From CAUTVF01 sp963541805 (GTDB lineage Bacteria; Pseudomonadota; Alphaproteobacteria; Rs-D84; CASDRH01), in contig CAUTVF010000027.1 in NCBI GenBank assembly GCA_963541805.1, forward strand, positions 1 to 11,508: a DNA stretch of 11,508 nt. The letters are read 5' to 3'. The notes beneath the pieces were generated by a model, which did no database searches, was not told the DNA's origin, and saw only the letters and a list, made by a program, of their open reading frames with translations. Of this stretch, positions 1-8,435 are shown piece after piece. The translations under genes were made by a program, and so were the position numbers. Numbering within the stretch: the first letter of the stretch is position 1; each line of letters opens with the position of its first letter.

Positions 1-516
1 TTGACTATCTTTTTCAGATACAATTACATTATCATCAGGGATTTGCCAATTTATACCAATATCTGGATCATCATACCTAACCGAAATTTCAGATTCTTTA
101 CAATAAAAATTATCACATTTATAAACAAACACAGCGCTATCACTTAAAACAGCAAAACCATGTAAAAAACCATGTGGAATGAACAACTGCCTACCATTTA
201 CATCAGATAATTCAACAGATACATATTTTCCAAAAGTTGGAGAATTTTCTCTGATATCTACGGCCACATCCAACACTTTACCTTCTAAAACCCTAACAAG
301 TTTAGATTGAGAGTGAATTCCACTTTGTGCATGTAATCCTCGAATTATACCATAACTTTTCGACATAGATTGATTATCTTGAACAAACTTTACATCTATC
401 CCTGCATTTCTAAACTCATTTTCATTATAGCTTTCAAAAAAATATCCCCTTTCATCATTGAATATTTTTGGTTCTATAATAAAAACACCATCAATATCTG
501 TTTTAATAAAATTCAT
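1..516 (-). CDS. rmlC: dTDP-4-dehydrorhamnose 3,5-epimerase RmlC (3' end cut by the window edge)
   Basis: RmlC epimerises C3 and C5 of dTDP-4-keto-6-deoxyglucose, the third step of dTDP-L-rhamnose synthesis, in the cytoplasm. I translated 172 codons from the ATG at 516 to the window edge with no stop. The family is usually about 180 residues, so only a few C-terminal residues are missing. Visible cupin motifs are FVQDNQS (45-51), GIIRGLH with the expected catalytic His62, KLVRVLEGKVLDVAVD (72-87), PHGFLHGF (114-121) and VYKCD with the expected catalytic Tyr132. The usual GLHYQ reads GLHAQ here, a small deviation next to the active-site His. The ATG lies inside the end of rmlA (14-base overlap), so translational coupling is likely. 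AAGGAA just upstream can serve as ribosome binding site. The family assignment is firm; the rhamnose end product is inferred, since rmlB and rmlD are not in view. Confidence 0.94.
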   Translation of the reverse strand, partial: MNFIKTDIDGVFIIEPKIFNDERGYFFESYNENEFRNAGIDVKFVQDNQSMSKSYGIIRGLHAQSGIHSQSKLVRVLEGKVLDVAVDIRENSPTFGKYVSVELSDVNGRQLFIPHGFLHGFAVLSDSAVFVYKCDNFYCKESEISVRYDDPDIGINWQIPDDNVIVSEKDSQ

Positions 517-1390
517 GGTATTCCTTATAAACAGTTTGTAAATATTCTTTATAATCGCTTTTTTTAATAGATGATATTATATCCATCATTTGGGCGTCAT
601 TTATAAAACCCTTCCTATATGCAATTTCCTCAATACAACCGATCTTTAAACCCTGCCTTTTTTGTATAACTTGAACAAAAATAGAACTCTCCATTAAACT
701 ATCAGGGGTTCCGGCATCTACCCAGACATTTCCTCTTTTCATTGGGATAACAGACAGGCGACCTTCCTTCAAAAATAGATTACTTAAATCAACAATTTCA
801 AGTTCTCCCCTTGCACTTGGTTTTAATGATTTTGCTTTCTCAACCACATCAGATGGATAAAAATATAACCCAACAGATGCAAACCTTGACTTTGGTTTTT
901 GCGGTTTTTCTTCAATTGACATAACTTTATGACTTTCATCAAATTCAATTACACCAAACCTTTCCGGATCATGCACATAATATGCAAAAATACTTGCAGA
1001 TTTATTAATATTTTTGTTGATAGATTCTTTGAATAAATTTAATTGTCCACCCATATTAAAAATATTATCACCTAAAATCAGACAAACATTATCATTACCT
1101 ATAAAATCAGCGCCTATTATAAATGCCTCTGCTATACCTTTTGGCTCATCTTGAACCGCATACTGAATTTTTAACCCAAACTTCGACCCATCACCAAACA
1201 ACTTTTTAATATTTGGAGTATCTTGAGGTGTAGAAATGATTAAGATATCACGTATATCAAACATCATTAAAGTAGAAAGAGGATAATAAATCATAGGCTT
1301 ATCATAAACAGGCAATAACTGTTTTGATACAACTTTGGTCAATGGATACAACCTGGTTCCACTACCACCTGCTAAAAGAATTCCTTTCAT
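503..1390 (-). CDS. rmlA: Glucose-1-phosphate thymidylyltransferase RmlA
   Basis: RmlA condenses glucose-1-phosphate with dTTP to give dTDP-glucose, the first and feedback-regulated step toward dTDP-rhamnose and related deoxysugars for O-antigen or other surface glycans. The protein has 295 residues, close to the family norm. The N-terminal nucleotide-binding signature LAGGSGTRLYPLT (6-18) is intact, followed by KQLLPVYDKPMIYYPL (23-38), QDEPKGIAEAF (80-90), the metal-binding LILGDNIF (Asp108), the EEKP sugar-binding motif, and VDAGTPDSL near the C-terminus. The ATG has AGGA about seven bases upstream. The gene overlaps rmlC by 14 bases, so the two form an operon. Order rmlA-rmlC is seen; rmlB and rmlD probably lie beyond the window edge. 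Nothing about the protein is unusual. Confidence 0.97.
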   Translation of the reverse strand: MKGILLAGGSGTRLYPLTKVVSKQLLPVYDKPMIYYPLSTLMMFDIRDILIISTPQDTPNIKKLFGDGSKFGLKIQYAVQDEPKGIAEAFIIGADFIGNDNVCLILGDNIFNMGGQLNLFKESINKNINKSASIFAYYVHDPERFGVIEFDESHKVMSIEEKPQKPKSRFASVGLYFYPSDVVEKAKSLKPSARGELEIVDLSNLFLKEGRLSVIPMKRGNVWVDAGTPDSLMESSIFVQVIQKRQGLKIGCIEEIAYRKGFINDAQMMDIISSIKKSDYKEYLQTVYKEYHEFY

Positions 1391-1447
1391 AATTAATCCT
1401 TCATGAATTTAAACAAACAAGCTTTTTAAAAAAGCTACTCGCAATAG

Positions 1448-1475
1448 ATACTAAATTATATATAATAATTTTCAA
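1448..1475 (-). promoter_or_regulatory. Putative promoter of the rmlA-rmlC operon
   Basis: On the minus strand TTGAAA (1470-1475) is followed by a 16-base spacer and TAGTAT (1448-1453). This would start transcription near 1441 and give a leader of about 50 nt. An AT-only palindrome with 7-bp arms (1453-1471) fills the spacer. Such matches arise easily in DNA this AT-rich, so the call is tentative. No clear terminator for the upstream ATPase gene is seen in the same 105-base gap. Confidence 0.4.
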
Positions 1476-1495
1476 GGTATTAAATTAGTTATAGA

Positions 1496-4216
1496 TTACT
1501 TGAGATTTATCAAAAGTCTATCATATTGCATAATAACAATCACCATAAGCGCAGAAATTACAGGATATTTCCACATTTCAATACTAATTGGAGAAGTTTC
1601 CAACACTCGATTCATGATAGGAAGATAGGTAAAAATTATCTGCAAAATAAATGTTAAAAACATACCTCCCCATAGTACAGGGTTTCGATAAAAATTACGT
1701 GAAAAAATTGTATTTTTTATGTTGCGACATAAAAAGACATACGCAATTTCCATTAAAACAAGAGAATTAACAGCAGCAGTTTGAGCAGCCACAATTCCAA
1801 ATCTTAAACTAAATGAAAATGTAATATGACCAAATAAAGCCATTAAAATCCCCATAATAACGGTTTGTAACATAATATTATACGGAAACAATGAATCCGT
1901 CGCTTTACGTGGAGGACGCAACATAATACCAGTTTCTTTTTCCTCAAAAGCAAATCCTGTTCCTAAGGCAATTGCGGTTATCGTATTAACCCATAAAATA
2001 TGAACAGCAGATACAGGCATCGCCGTATTAAATATGATTGACGCCATTATTATCAAACCCTCTCCCATATTTGTTGGAAGCGTCCAATGAATAAATTTTT
2101 TTAAATTATCGTAAACTTGACGCCCCTCTTGAATCGCATTCTTAATTGTCGCAAAGTTATCGTCCATCAAAATTACATCGGCAGAATTTTTTGCAACTTC
2201 TGTCCCGGTTATTCCCATAGCGACTCCAATATTTGCTTGTTTCAATGCAGGCGCATCATTAACACCATCACCTGTCATTGCAACAACATGCCCATTTCTT
2301 TGCAGCGCTTTTACAATACGCAATTTATCATTTGGAGAAACACGAGCAAAAATAGATTTATTTTCAACAATGTTTGGAAGTTCCCTATCAGAAATATTAT
2401 TTAAATCAATTCCATTTATAACGGTATCATAAAAATCTGCATTTTCATCAATCATTCCGATATCCTTACCAATTGCAAATGCAGTTGCAAAATGATCCCC
2501 AGTAATCATTTTAATTTTAATACCAGAATTGTAGCACGCTTTAACAGCAGATGGAACTTCTGGTCGTGGCGGATCAATTATCGCTTGAAATCCTGTAAAG
2601 ACAAAACCATCATCGCATAATTCCTTTGACAGTTTACCTTTATCATTTAAAGGATTACATCCTAATATTTTTCGTGCAAATGCAATAACACGCATACCAT
2701 TTTTTGCATAATCTATTGCTATATTTTCCATCTGGATTTTATCAAGTTTTATAATCCTATTATCTGCAGTCAATGTAAAATTACATTTATTTAAAATAAT
2801 TTCAGTAGCACCTTTAATTGATATTATATATTTATCATCTGTAACAGTGTTATCTTTATTTAGTACAGCCATATATTTTATGACAGAAGAAAACGGAACT
2901 TGTCCAAGCCTTGTAAATTGTTTATTTAATTGTTCGCAATCGGCACCATATTTATGCGCAACGATCATTAAGGCGGCATCTGTAGGATTACCATGCACCA
3001 CAAAATTTCCATTCACAAATTCTGCAATTGAATCATTACACAATACCCCCGATAAAATCGTTGTCTCCAATGCAGGATTTATTTGCAAAACCTGTTTTAT
3101 ATCCATACCATCCAATATACTTACTTGTTTTATTTCATAATATCTAGAATTGTCTCCCCCCTTAACATCATAAAACACTCCTCCTGCAAATATTTTTGTA
3201 ACTGTCATTTTATTTTCAGTTAGGGTTCCTGTTTTATCAGTACAAATAACCGTTGCACTGCCAAGTGTTTCAACTGCGGGTAATTTTCTGACAATTGCAT
3301 TAAATTTTGACATTCGATATACACCAAATGCCAAAATAATTGTAACAATTGCAGGGAGCCCTTCTGGAATCATACCGACACTTAAAGCAATTGCATAAGC
3401 AAACATATCTGAAACAGATTTTTTATCAACAAACACTCCATATAAAAATGTCACAGAAGTAAGCGTAAGAATCATCCACATTATTAAATTGCTGATCTTT
3501 TTTATATTGATAGTAAGCGGAGTATCAAAAACATCTGCAGATATAATCATATTGGCAATATTTCCAATAACTGTTTTTTGCCCTGTTTCAACAACCACCC
3601 CACAAGCAGAACCTGAAATAATAAATGTTCCGGCATATAACATATTCTTTCGATCCCCCAATGGAATATTTTGATCTAAAACATCCGAATTTTTTAAAGC
3701 AGGAATTGATTCCCCTGTAAGAGACGACTCATCAACGTATAATTCATCACTGGAAATTACACGAATATCAGCAGGAACTTTATTACCTTTTTCTAATAAA
3801 ACAATATCTCCAACAACTAATCCAGATGATTCGATTGTTCGATATCTTCCCCCTCTTAAAACTTTAGTAAATAATATTAATGATTTTGCTAAATTTTTAA
3901 GTGCATTACTTGCTTTTATTTCTTGGACATACCCAATAATTGCATTAATTGTTATGACTATTAATATTACAATACACTCAACATAATCTTTAAAAAAAAA
4001 CGATATAATTGCAGAAATGATAAGTATGTAAACAAGCGAAGAATTAAATTGTGACAAAAAGACATAAAATTTTGGTTTATCTTTTTCCGTTACAATCTCA
4101 TTTTTACCATCTTTCTGAAGCCTTTCAGTTGCAACAGAATCATCCAAACCACATACAAAATCCGTATTTAAATTTCTACCTATCTCATTTATATCTATAC
4201 TATGCCATTTGCTCAT
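1496..4216 (-). CDS. P2-type cation-transporting ATPase, CtpF/Ca2+-pump-like
   Basis: An integral inner-membrane P-type ATPase of 906 residues with full-length architecture: N-terminal cation-ATPase domain, actuator domain with TGES (167-170), phosphorylation motif DKTGT with Asp327, nucleotide-binding domain with KGA (468-470), hinge MTGDGVNDAP (647-656), and C-terminal helices to LLINLK. Helix M4 carries PEGLP (284-288), the Ca2+/Mn2+-pump form rather than the PEGLL of Na,K pumps. M5 carries N716 and E719, matching SERCA N768 and E771. M6 reads WVNTITA (742-748), so SERCA N796 is kept as N744 but D800 is Ala748. From memory, the mycobacterial CtpF branch has the same M6 pattern and a similar C-terminal TYLPIMN segment; CtpF has been linked to Ca2+ efflux. 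The ion is therefore probably Ca2+, but unproven. The ATG overlaps the tgt stop as ATGA, so translation is coupled to tgt. Confidence 0.93.
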   Translation of the reverse strand: MSKWHSIDINEIGRNLNTDFVCGLDDSVATERLQKDGKNEIVTEKDKPKFYVFLSQFNSSLVYILIISAIISFFFKDYVECIVILIVITINAIIGYVQEIKASNALKNLAKSLILFTKVLRGGRYRTIESSGLVVGDIVLLEKGNKVPADIRVISSDELYVDESSLTGESIPALKNSDVLDQNIPLGDRKNMLYAGTFIISGSACGVVVETGQKTVIGNIANMIISADVFDTPLTINIKKISNLIMWMILTLTSVTFLYGVFVDKKSVSDMFAYAIALSVGMIPEGLPAIVTIILAFGVYRMSKFNAIVRKLPAVETLGSATVICTDKTGTLTENKMTVTKIFAGGVFYDVKGGDNSRYYEIKQVSILDGMDIKQVLQINPALETTILSGVLCNDSIAEFVNGNFVVHGNPTDAALMIVAHKYGADCEQLNKQFTRLGQVPFSSVIKYMAVLNKDNTVTDDKYIISIKGATEIILNKCNFTLTADNRIIKLDKIQMENIAIDYAKNGMRVIAFARKILGCNPLNDKGKLSKELCDDGFVFTGFQAIIDPPRPEVPSAVKACYNSGIKIKMITGDHFATAFAIGKDIGMIDENADFYDTVINGIDLNNISDRELPNIVENKSIFARVSPNDKLRIVKALQRNGHVVAMTGDGVNDAPALKQANIGVAMGITGTEVAKNSADVILMDDNFATIKNAIQEGRQVYDNLKKFIHWTLPTNMGEGLIIMASIIFNTAMPVSAVHILWVNTITAIALGTGFAFEEKETGIMLRPPRKATDSLFPYNIMLQTVIMGILMALFGHITFSFSLRFGIVAAQTAAVNSLVLMEIAYVFLCRNIKNTIFSRNFYRNPVLWGGMFLTFILQIIFTYLPIMNRVLETSPISIEMWKYPVISALMVIVIMQYDRLLINLK

Positions 4217-5343
4217 TTATCTATTCTTTTTGTGTCATATGTTTTAAAAAACTGGGCCTTAAAAGAATCAAAATTATCATTCTTTATTGCCTCACGAATA
4301 TCATGCATCAGATTTTGATAAAAGTACAAATTATGTTCTGTTAGTAATGTATAACCCAATAATTCTGATGTATTAAATAAATGATGCAGATATCCAACAG
4401 AATATTTTTTACATGTCGGACAATTGCATGTAGTATCAATTGGATCTGTACACATTTTCCATTTAGAATTTTTTATATTGATTGCACCTGTTTTTGTAAA
4501 TGCTTGTCCCGTACGTCCAGATCGCGTTGGCAAAATACAATCAAACATATCTATACCTTGCTCTACCCCCAAAACTATATCATCCGGTTTTCCAACACCC
4601 ATTAAATAACGTGGTTTATCATTTGGAAGTGCTGGGCAAGTATATGATAAAACTTCAATCATTGTGCTTTGAGGTTCCCCAACTGCCAATCCACCAACTG
4701 CATACCCATCGAAACCAATATTTACCAAAGCATCAACAGATTCCAAACGTAAATCTTTAAATGTTGCACCTTGAACAATACCAAAAATTCCATAGCCATC
4801 ACGATCAATAAAAGCATTGCGACTTCTTTTTGCCCAACGCATTGACATACACATAGATTTTACAGAATCAGAATATTCACAAGGAAGTGCCAAACATTCG
4901 TCAAGACACATTGTAATATTACTATCAAGCTTATGTTGAATCTGTATCGACTTTTCTGGAGTTAAAAAATGTTTCACTCCACCATCAATATGAGATTGAA
5001 ACTCTACTCCATCTTCTGATAATTTACGCAAACCAGATAATGACATAACTTGAAAGCCACCAGAATCCGTTAAAATTGGACCGTCCCATCCAGTAAATTT
5101 ATGAAGTCCACCAAAATGTAAAACCGTATCAGCCCCTGGACGCATCATTAAATGATAAGTGTTTCCAAGTATAATTTCTGCGCCTGACGCCCTCACAGAT
5201 TCCATTTTAACAGCTTTTACTGTACCAGCAGTTCCAACAGGCATAAAGCAGGGAGTATGTATGCAACCATGTTTTGTCGTAAGTAATCCTAATCTAGATT
5301 TATTACTTCCACTATCTTCCTTTAGAAATTCAAATTTTAGCAT
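4213..5343 (-). CDS. tgt: Queuine/preQ1 tRNA-guanine transglycosylase Tgt
   Basis: Tgt swaps guanine-34 for preQ1 in tRNAs with GUN anticodons (Asp, Asn, His, Tyr) on the way to queuosine. The protein has 376 residues, the usual length. Visible elements are DSGGFQVMSL with general acid/base Asp93, MCLDEC with Asp148, GIVQGA (188-193), VGGLAVGEP (216-224), and DMFDCILPTRSGRTG with nucleophile Asp268. The zinc site is C306, C308, C311 and H337, with the 26-residue Cys-to-His spacing known from Zymomonas Tgt. Val221 at the position of Zymomonas V233 fits preQ1 rather than queuine. The start gives the expected family N-terminus (MLKFEF). No Shine-Dalgarno sequence precedes it, and a -10 box ends seven bases before the ATG. 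The stop overlaps the ATPase start. Confidence 0.97.
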   Translation of the reverse strand: MLKFEFLKEDSGSNKSRLGLLTTKHGCIHTPCFMPVGTAGTVKAVKMESVRASGAEIILGNTYHLMMRPGADTVLHFGGLHKFTGWDGPILTDSGGFQVMSLSGLRKLSEDGVEFQSHIDGGVKHFLTPEKSIQIQHKLDSNITMCLDECLALPCEYSDSVKSMCMSMRWAKRSRNAFIDRDGYGIFGIVQGATFKDLRLESVDALVNIGFDGYAVGGLAVGEPQSTMIEVLSYTCPALPNDKPRYLMGVGKPDDIVLGVEQGIDMFDCILPTRSGRTGQAFTKTGAINIKNSKWKMCTDPIDTTCNCPTCKKYSVGYLHHLFNTSELLGYTLLTEHNLYFYQNLMHDIREAIKNDNFDSFKAQFFKTYDTKRIDK

Positions 5344-5349
5344 ATGGAC

Positions 5350-5378
5350 ATTTTATGATAATTTAAAATTAAATGCAA
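5350..5378 (-). promoter_or_regulatory. Putative tgt promoter predicting a leaderless mRNA
   Basis: TTGCAT (5373-5378), a 17-base spacer and TAAAAT (5350-5355) on the minus strand fit a sigma70-type promoter. The predicted +1, seven bases after the -10, falls on the A of the tgt ATG at 5343. No purine-rich ribosome binding site is present in the 64-base gap to the kinase gene. Presence of a -10 box is seen; leaderless initiation is inference. Confidence 0.5.
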
Positions 5379-5407
5379 AAAATTATTTAACAGGAAACTA
5401 AAAACAA

Positions 5408-6751
5408 TTATCTTGGTAGCCTTATAGTAACTTTCAAACCTTTTAATTCTTCAGATTTACCTAAACTAACAACACCACCGTTCATTAAAACTAATTCACG
5501 AACAATTGATAAACCTAACCCAGATCCGGTTGATTTATCATCAATTTTTATAAACGGTTTAAAAACATCTTCATATTTATGATATGAAATACCCTTTCCA
5601 TTATCTTCGACCGTAATCATAAAATTAATATCATCAAAATTAAGAGATACGTTTATTTTACCACCTCCATACTTAACAGCATTATCCAGTATATTTGATA
5701 AAATTCTGTTTATTGATTGTTCTCCAATGTAAACAAATAAATCATTACATAACTTATTTTTACATGAGATGATAAAATTTATTTGTGTATTGACAGAAAA
5801 CTTATCAATCAAATCACGAATTACGGGAATAATATTTAATCTTTGTTTTGTTTCCATATAAATACCACGGGCAAAACTTAAATATCCATTAATCATATTT
5901 TCCATTTCAATCATATCGGAAAGTAAACCGGATTTATCATTTTTATTCAGTTTCATTAATTCTAATTCTAGACGTAAGCGAGTTAGCACCGTCCTAAGAT
6001 CGTGGGAGACCCCTGACAACATATTTGTTCGACTTTCTATAAATCTTTTAATTCTATTTTGCATTGTTATAAATGCAATCCCAGCCCTGCGAACCTGTAT
6101 TGCACCGGATGGACAGAAATCAGACACATCAAATCCTTTACCAAATTTATCAGCTGCAGTTGCAAGATTTTTAATTGATTGAACCTGATTCTTTAAAAAA
6201 GGAATTACAATTAAAATTCCAATAAAAACACCAATAACACTCCAAATAAAAAAAATCCCAACAGACGAGGAAAATAATCTACGCGCCGGAATTTTAACAA
6301 TAACCAAATCTCCTTTAAATGGGATTTCCAAGATAATCTTGGATGGATGAGATTCAAAAATTAAATTATAGTTACCATGAAATTTATTTTTAAATTTTTC
6401 TTCAACTTGTTTTGCACTGTTAATTGCAATATATGGATAAATATTATTTTTCTTCCTGAAAATTGTATTATTCAACACTTTTACATTCATATTTAAATAA
6501 TGATCTGCAAATTCCTGAGTCCCCATTCCAATTGGTTTTATTTTTTTATCAATCAACATTAAAACAACATCAATATCTCTTATAAAGGTATCAAGAACAT
6601 TTTGATTAACATTTTTCCAATGACGTTCAAAAAACAAAAACACAGATATTGATTGCAAAATTACAGCAGGGAAAACTATTAGTAAAACAGTTCTCCCCAT
6701 AATTCCGCGCGGTATATATGTTTTAAATAAAAATAATTTTTTTATATTCAT
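5408..6751 (-). CDS. Two-component sensor histidine kinase, EnvZ type
   Basis: A 447-residue membrane histidine kinase, almost the length of E. coli EnvZ (450). Segments seen: TM1 about 21-42, a periplasmic domain of about 120 residues (43-162), TM2 about 164-186, a HAMP-like linker (187-240), the dimerisation/phosphoacceptor helix with SHDLRTVLTR and phospho-accepting His250, and a HATPase_c domain with N box LDNAVKYGGG (Asn357), G1 box VEDNGKGI (381-388), F box VFKPF and G2 box GSGLGLSIV (409-417). The Pro usual after HDLRT is Val here, a variant I recall from other alphaproteobacterial EnvZ-like kinases. The gene starts three bases after the response-regulator stop, so they are co-transcribed partners. 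The signal sensed cannot be read from the sequence; osmotic or envelope stress is only a family-based guess. The start has no obvious Shine-Dalgarno sequence and probably relies on coupling. Confidence 0.94.
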   Translation of the reverse strand: MNIKKLFLFKTYIPRGIMGRTVLLIVFPAVILQSISVFLFFERHWKNVNQNVLDTFIRDIDVVLMLIDKKIKPIGMGTQEFADHYLNMNVKVLNNTIFRKKNNIYPYIAINSAKQVEEKFKNKFHGNYNLIFESHPSKIILEIPFKGDLVIVKIPARRLFSSSVGIFFIWSVIGVFIGILIVIPFLKNQVQSIKNLATAADKFGKGFDVSDFCPSGAIQVRRAGIAFITMQNRIKRFIESRTNMLSGVSHDLRTVLTRLRLELELMKLNKNDKSGLLSDMIEMENMINGYLSFARGIYMETKQRLNIIPVIRDLIDKFSVNTQINFIISCKNKLCNDLFVYIGEQSINRILSNILDNAVKYGGGKINVSLNFDDINFMITVEDNGKGISYHKYEDVFKPFIKIDDKSTGSGLGLSIVRELVLMNGGVVSLGKSEELKGLKVTIRLPR

Positions 6752-6754
6752 AGT

Positions 6755-7432
6755 TTATGATATAAACTTATAACCAATATTTCTAAGAGTTAGAATAAAT
6801 TTATTATTATTTTTTTCAATTTTTTTTCGTAATCTAGTTACCAATACATCAACCCCACGCAAATTACATGATAATCCAACAGCAGAAGCAATTTCATCAC
6901 GCGATAATTGTTTCTGCCTATTTGATATAAAATACTCTAATAAAGTTATTTCGCTTTCCGTTAAGTAGATAATTTTGTTATTTTCTTTTAGTTCATGACG
7001 AGAGAAATTATATAAAAAAAATCCAAAAACAAAATTATCATTAGTAGTATTATCAGAAATTGAACGACGCAGAATGCTGTTTATCCGTAATAACAATTCT
7101 TGAGGATCAAATGGTTTTGGCAAATAATCATCAACTCCTGCTTTTAAACCAGTAATTCGATTTTCAACTTCACCAAGCGCCGTTAACATTAAAACAGGTA
7201 AATTTATACCAGAAGCACGTAATCTTTTAACGAAAGTAATACCATCTTCACGAGGCATCATTACGTCAACAACAATTAGATCAAAATTAAATAAACCCAT
7301 TAAATTTCGTGCTTCAACAGGATCACACGCAACAGAAACAACAAACCCTGATTTTTGTATAAATTCAGAAATCAAAGTACGTATTTTATTATCATCATCA
7401 ACAACTAAAATATGTTTATATTTCTTACACAT
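6755..7432 (-). CDS. OmpR/PhoB-family response regulator
   Basis: A 225-residue cytoplasmic transcription factor. The receiver domain (about 6-120) has the acidic pocket VVDDD (10-14), phosphoacceptor Asp56 in VVDVMMPREDG, Thr84 and Lys106 in LPKPFDP, all the residues needed for phosphorylation. The C-terminal winged helix (about 132-225) shows the family pattern with LTESEITLLEYF, LSRDEIA, the recognition-helix segment RGVDVLVTRLRKKIE (192-206) and the closing hairpin LRNIGYKF. Its partner kinase follows after three bases; the secreted-protein gene ends eight bases before it. The OmpR/EnvZ-like call for the pair is inferred from domain types and the H-box style, not from known target genes. 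No strong Shine-Dalgarno sequence is seen, so coupling to the upstream gene is likely. Confidence 0.95.
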   Translation of the reverse strand: MCKKYKHILVVDDDNKIRTLISEFIQKSGFVVSVACDPVEARNLMGLFNFDLIVVDVMMPREDGITFVKRLRASGINLPVLMLTALGEVENRITGLKAGVDDYLPKPFDPQELLLRINSILRRSISDNTTNDNFVFGFFLYNFSRHELKENNKIIYLTESEITLLEYFISNRQKQLSRDEIASAVGLSCNLRGVDVLVTRLRKKIEKNNNKFILTLRNIGYKFIS

Positions 7433-7440
7433 GAAAAGAA

Positions 7441-8364
7441 TTACTGATCAACTACTTTTTTAAAGTGATATTGTTCAACTTTATCAACCCTACTTGACCT
7501 TTCACGTTTCTCAATTTCATCTTTTGTAATTGATTCAACTTCAAATTGTCCAGGTGCAATCCTTTGATTCGCAACAGATTGACTATCGCTTGTTGATTTT
7601 ATTATTGCTTTATTCGTGCCAGTTCCCAAATCATCAAATTTCATTAACATATACCCAGTCTTTTGTCCTTTTGAAGATCCGGATAATCCAAAGGAATAAT
7701 ACCCACCAATCAGATTATAATTCAAATCAATATAATCAATGTTATATATTGAGAACACCTGAGATGGAATATCAGAAGTTAACTGACATAAAAAAGTATT
7801 ACCAATAATCATCAAAGTATCTGTATCACGAATTTCAACAGTACTTTTTGCAGTATTACAGTTACTAATCAATCCATTAACATAAATACTATACAATGCA
7901 GCAAATCCCATATGTTTTAATTTACGACCAATTTGTACATCACTTAATGTATAATCATGAACTTGTACAACAACTGGAGTTCCTCCAACATCTCCCCCGA
8001 AACGGATACCAGTATGCATACATGCACGTGTATTTGGATCTGCTTCGCATAAAGATACACGAGATTTTTGAGCATTATAAAAAACACTTATCAAAGAATT
8101 AAATAAAAAGGCCTCTGTTATACGATCACCCAAGCGAGTACACGAATGAGATCTGCAAACGATAACTGGCTTATTACCTTTATCTACAAATTTTTTTATT
8201 TCATCCTTATCAGTACTATTCAATGAACTTTCAGAATCAAGATCATCTTCAGGAAAAGAACTATCTCCAGCATCACTGTTGAAAGATGGAATAATCCCAG
8301 ATGAAAATAAATTAAAAGAAAAAAGGCTGATAAAAATAGTAAAAACTAATACTAATCTGATCAT
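7441..8364 (-). CDS. Uncharacterised exported protein with six cysteines, first gene of a two-component operon
   Basis: I do not recognise this family. Starting at the ATG at 8364 the product is 307 residues and opens with a clear signal peptide (MIRLVLVFTIFISLFSFNLF, then SSG). An in-frame TTG at 8376 would add four residues, but ATG is preferred. The mature part begins with an acidic Ser/Asp-rich linker, then a globular stretch with motifs VIVCRSHSCTRLGDRI, GIRFGGDVGGTPVVVQVHDY and MIIGNTFLC, and a charged, probably extended tail. It has six cysteines, an even number, compatible with periplasmic disulfides; no lipobox is present. The gene lies eight bases upstream of the response regulator and shares its promoter, so it may be an accessory sensor, a regulated target or an unrelated envelope protein. 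Function is unknown; the CDS itself is well supported by length, signal peptide and spacing. Confidence 0.85.
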   Translation of the reverse strand: MIRLVLVFTIFISLFSFNLFSSGIIPSFNSDAGDSSFPEDDLDSESSLNSTDKDEIKKFVDKGNKPVIVCRSHSCTRLGDRITEAFLFNSLISVFYNAQKSRVSLCEADPNTRACMHTGIRFGGDVGGTPVVVQVHDYTLSDVQIGRKLKHMGFAALYSIYVNGLISNCNTAKSTVEIRDTDTLMIIGNTFLCQLTSDIPSQVFSIYNIDYIDLNYNLIGGYYSFGLSGSSKGQKTGYMLMKFDDLGTGTNKAIIKSTSDSQSVANQRIAPGQFEVESITKDEIEKRERSSRVDKVEQYHFKKVVDQ

Positions 8365-8396
8365 AATTAAATCCAAAATACATCTAACCTTAGCCG

Positions 8397-8425
8397 ATGA
8401 TACACAATTTAGATATTCATATCAA
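8397..8425 (-). promoter_or_regulatory. Promoter of the exported protein-response regulator-kinase operon
   Basis: TTGATA (8420-8425), a 17-base spacer and TATCAT (8397-8402) each match five of six consensus bases, one of the best promoters in the window. Transcription would start near 8390, giving a leader of about 26 nt before the ATG at 8364. A GATAT-TC-ATATC palindrome (8412-8423) overlaps the -35 and spacer, where a repressor could sit. Confidence 0.6.
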
Positions 8426-8435
8426 ACACTTTTTA

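Noticed and set aside
1420..1436. 17-base palindrome AGCTTTTT-A-AAAAAGCT as terminator of the ATPase gene
   Set aside because: The stem is almost all A-T with no usable loop and no following U-run, and it lies inside the predicted rmlA leader. Probably chance in AT-rich DNA.
2117..3140. Plus-strand open frames within the ATPase gene, and similar ones within tgt, rmlA and the exported-protein gene
   Set aside because: They lie antisense to genes with full family motifs, have no domain pattern, and reflect codon bias of the opposite strand.
5408..6751. Kinase possibly inactive because Pro after HDLRT is Val
   Set aside because: The phospho-His, N, G1, F and G2 boxes are all intact, and I recall the HDLRTV form in other alphaproteobacterial EnvZ-like kinases. 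It is probably active.
8312..8383. 24-codon frame with AAGG before its ATG, overlapping the start of the exported-protein gene out of frame
   Set aside because: The AAGG would lie at the very 5' end of the predicted transcript, the product is a Phe/Tyr-rich string, and the signal peptide in the other frame is convincing.
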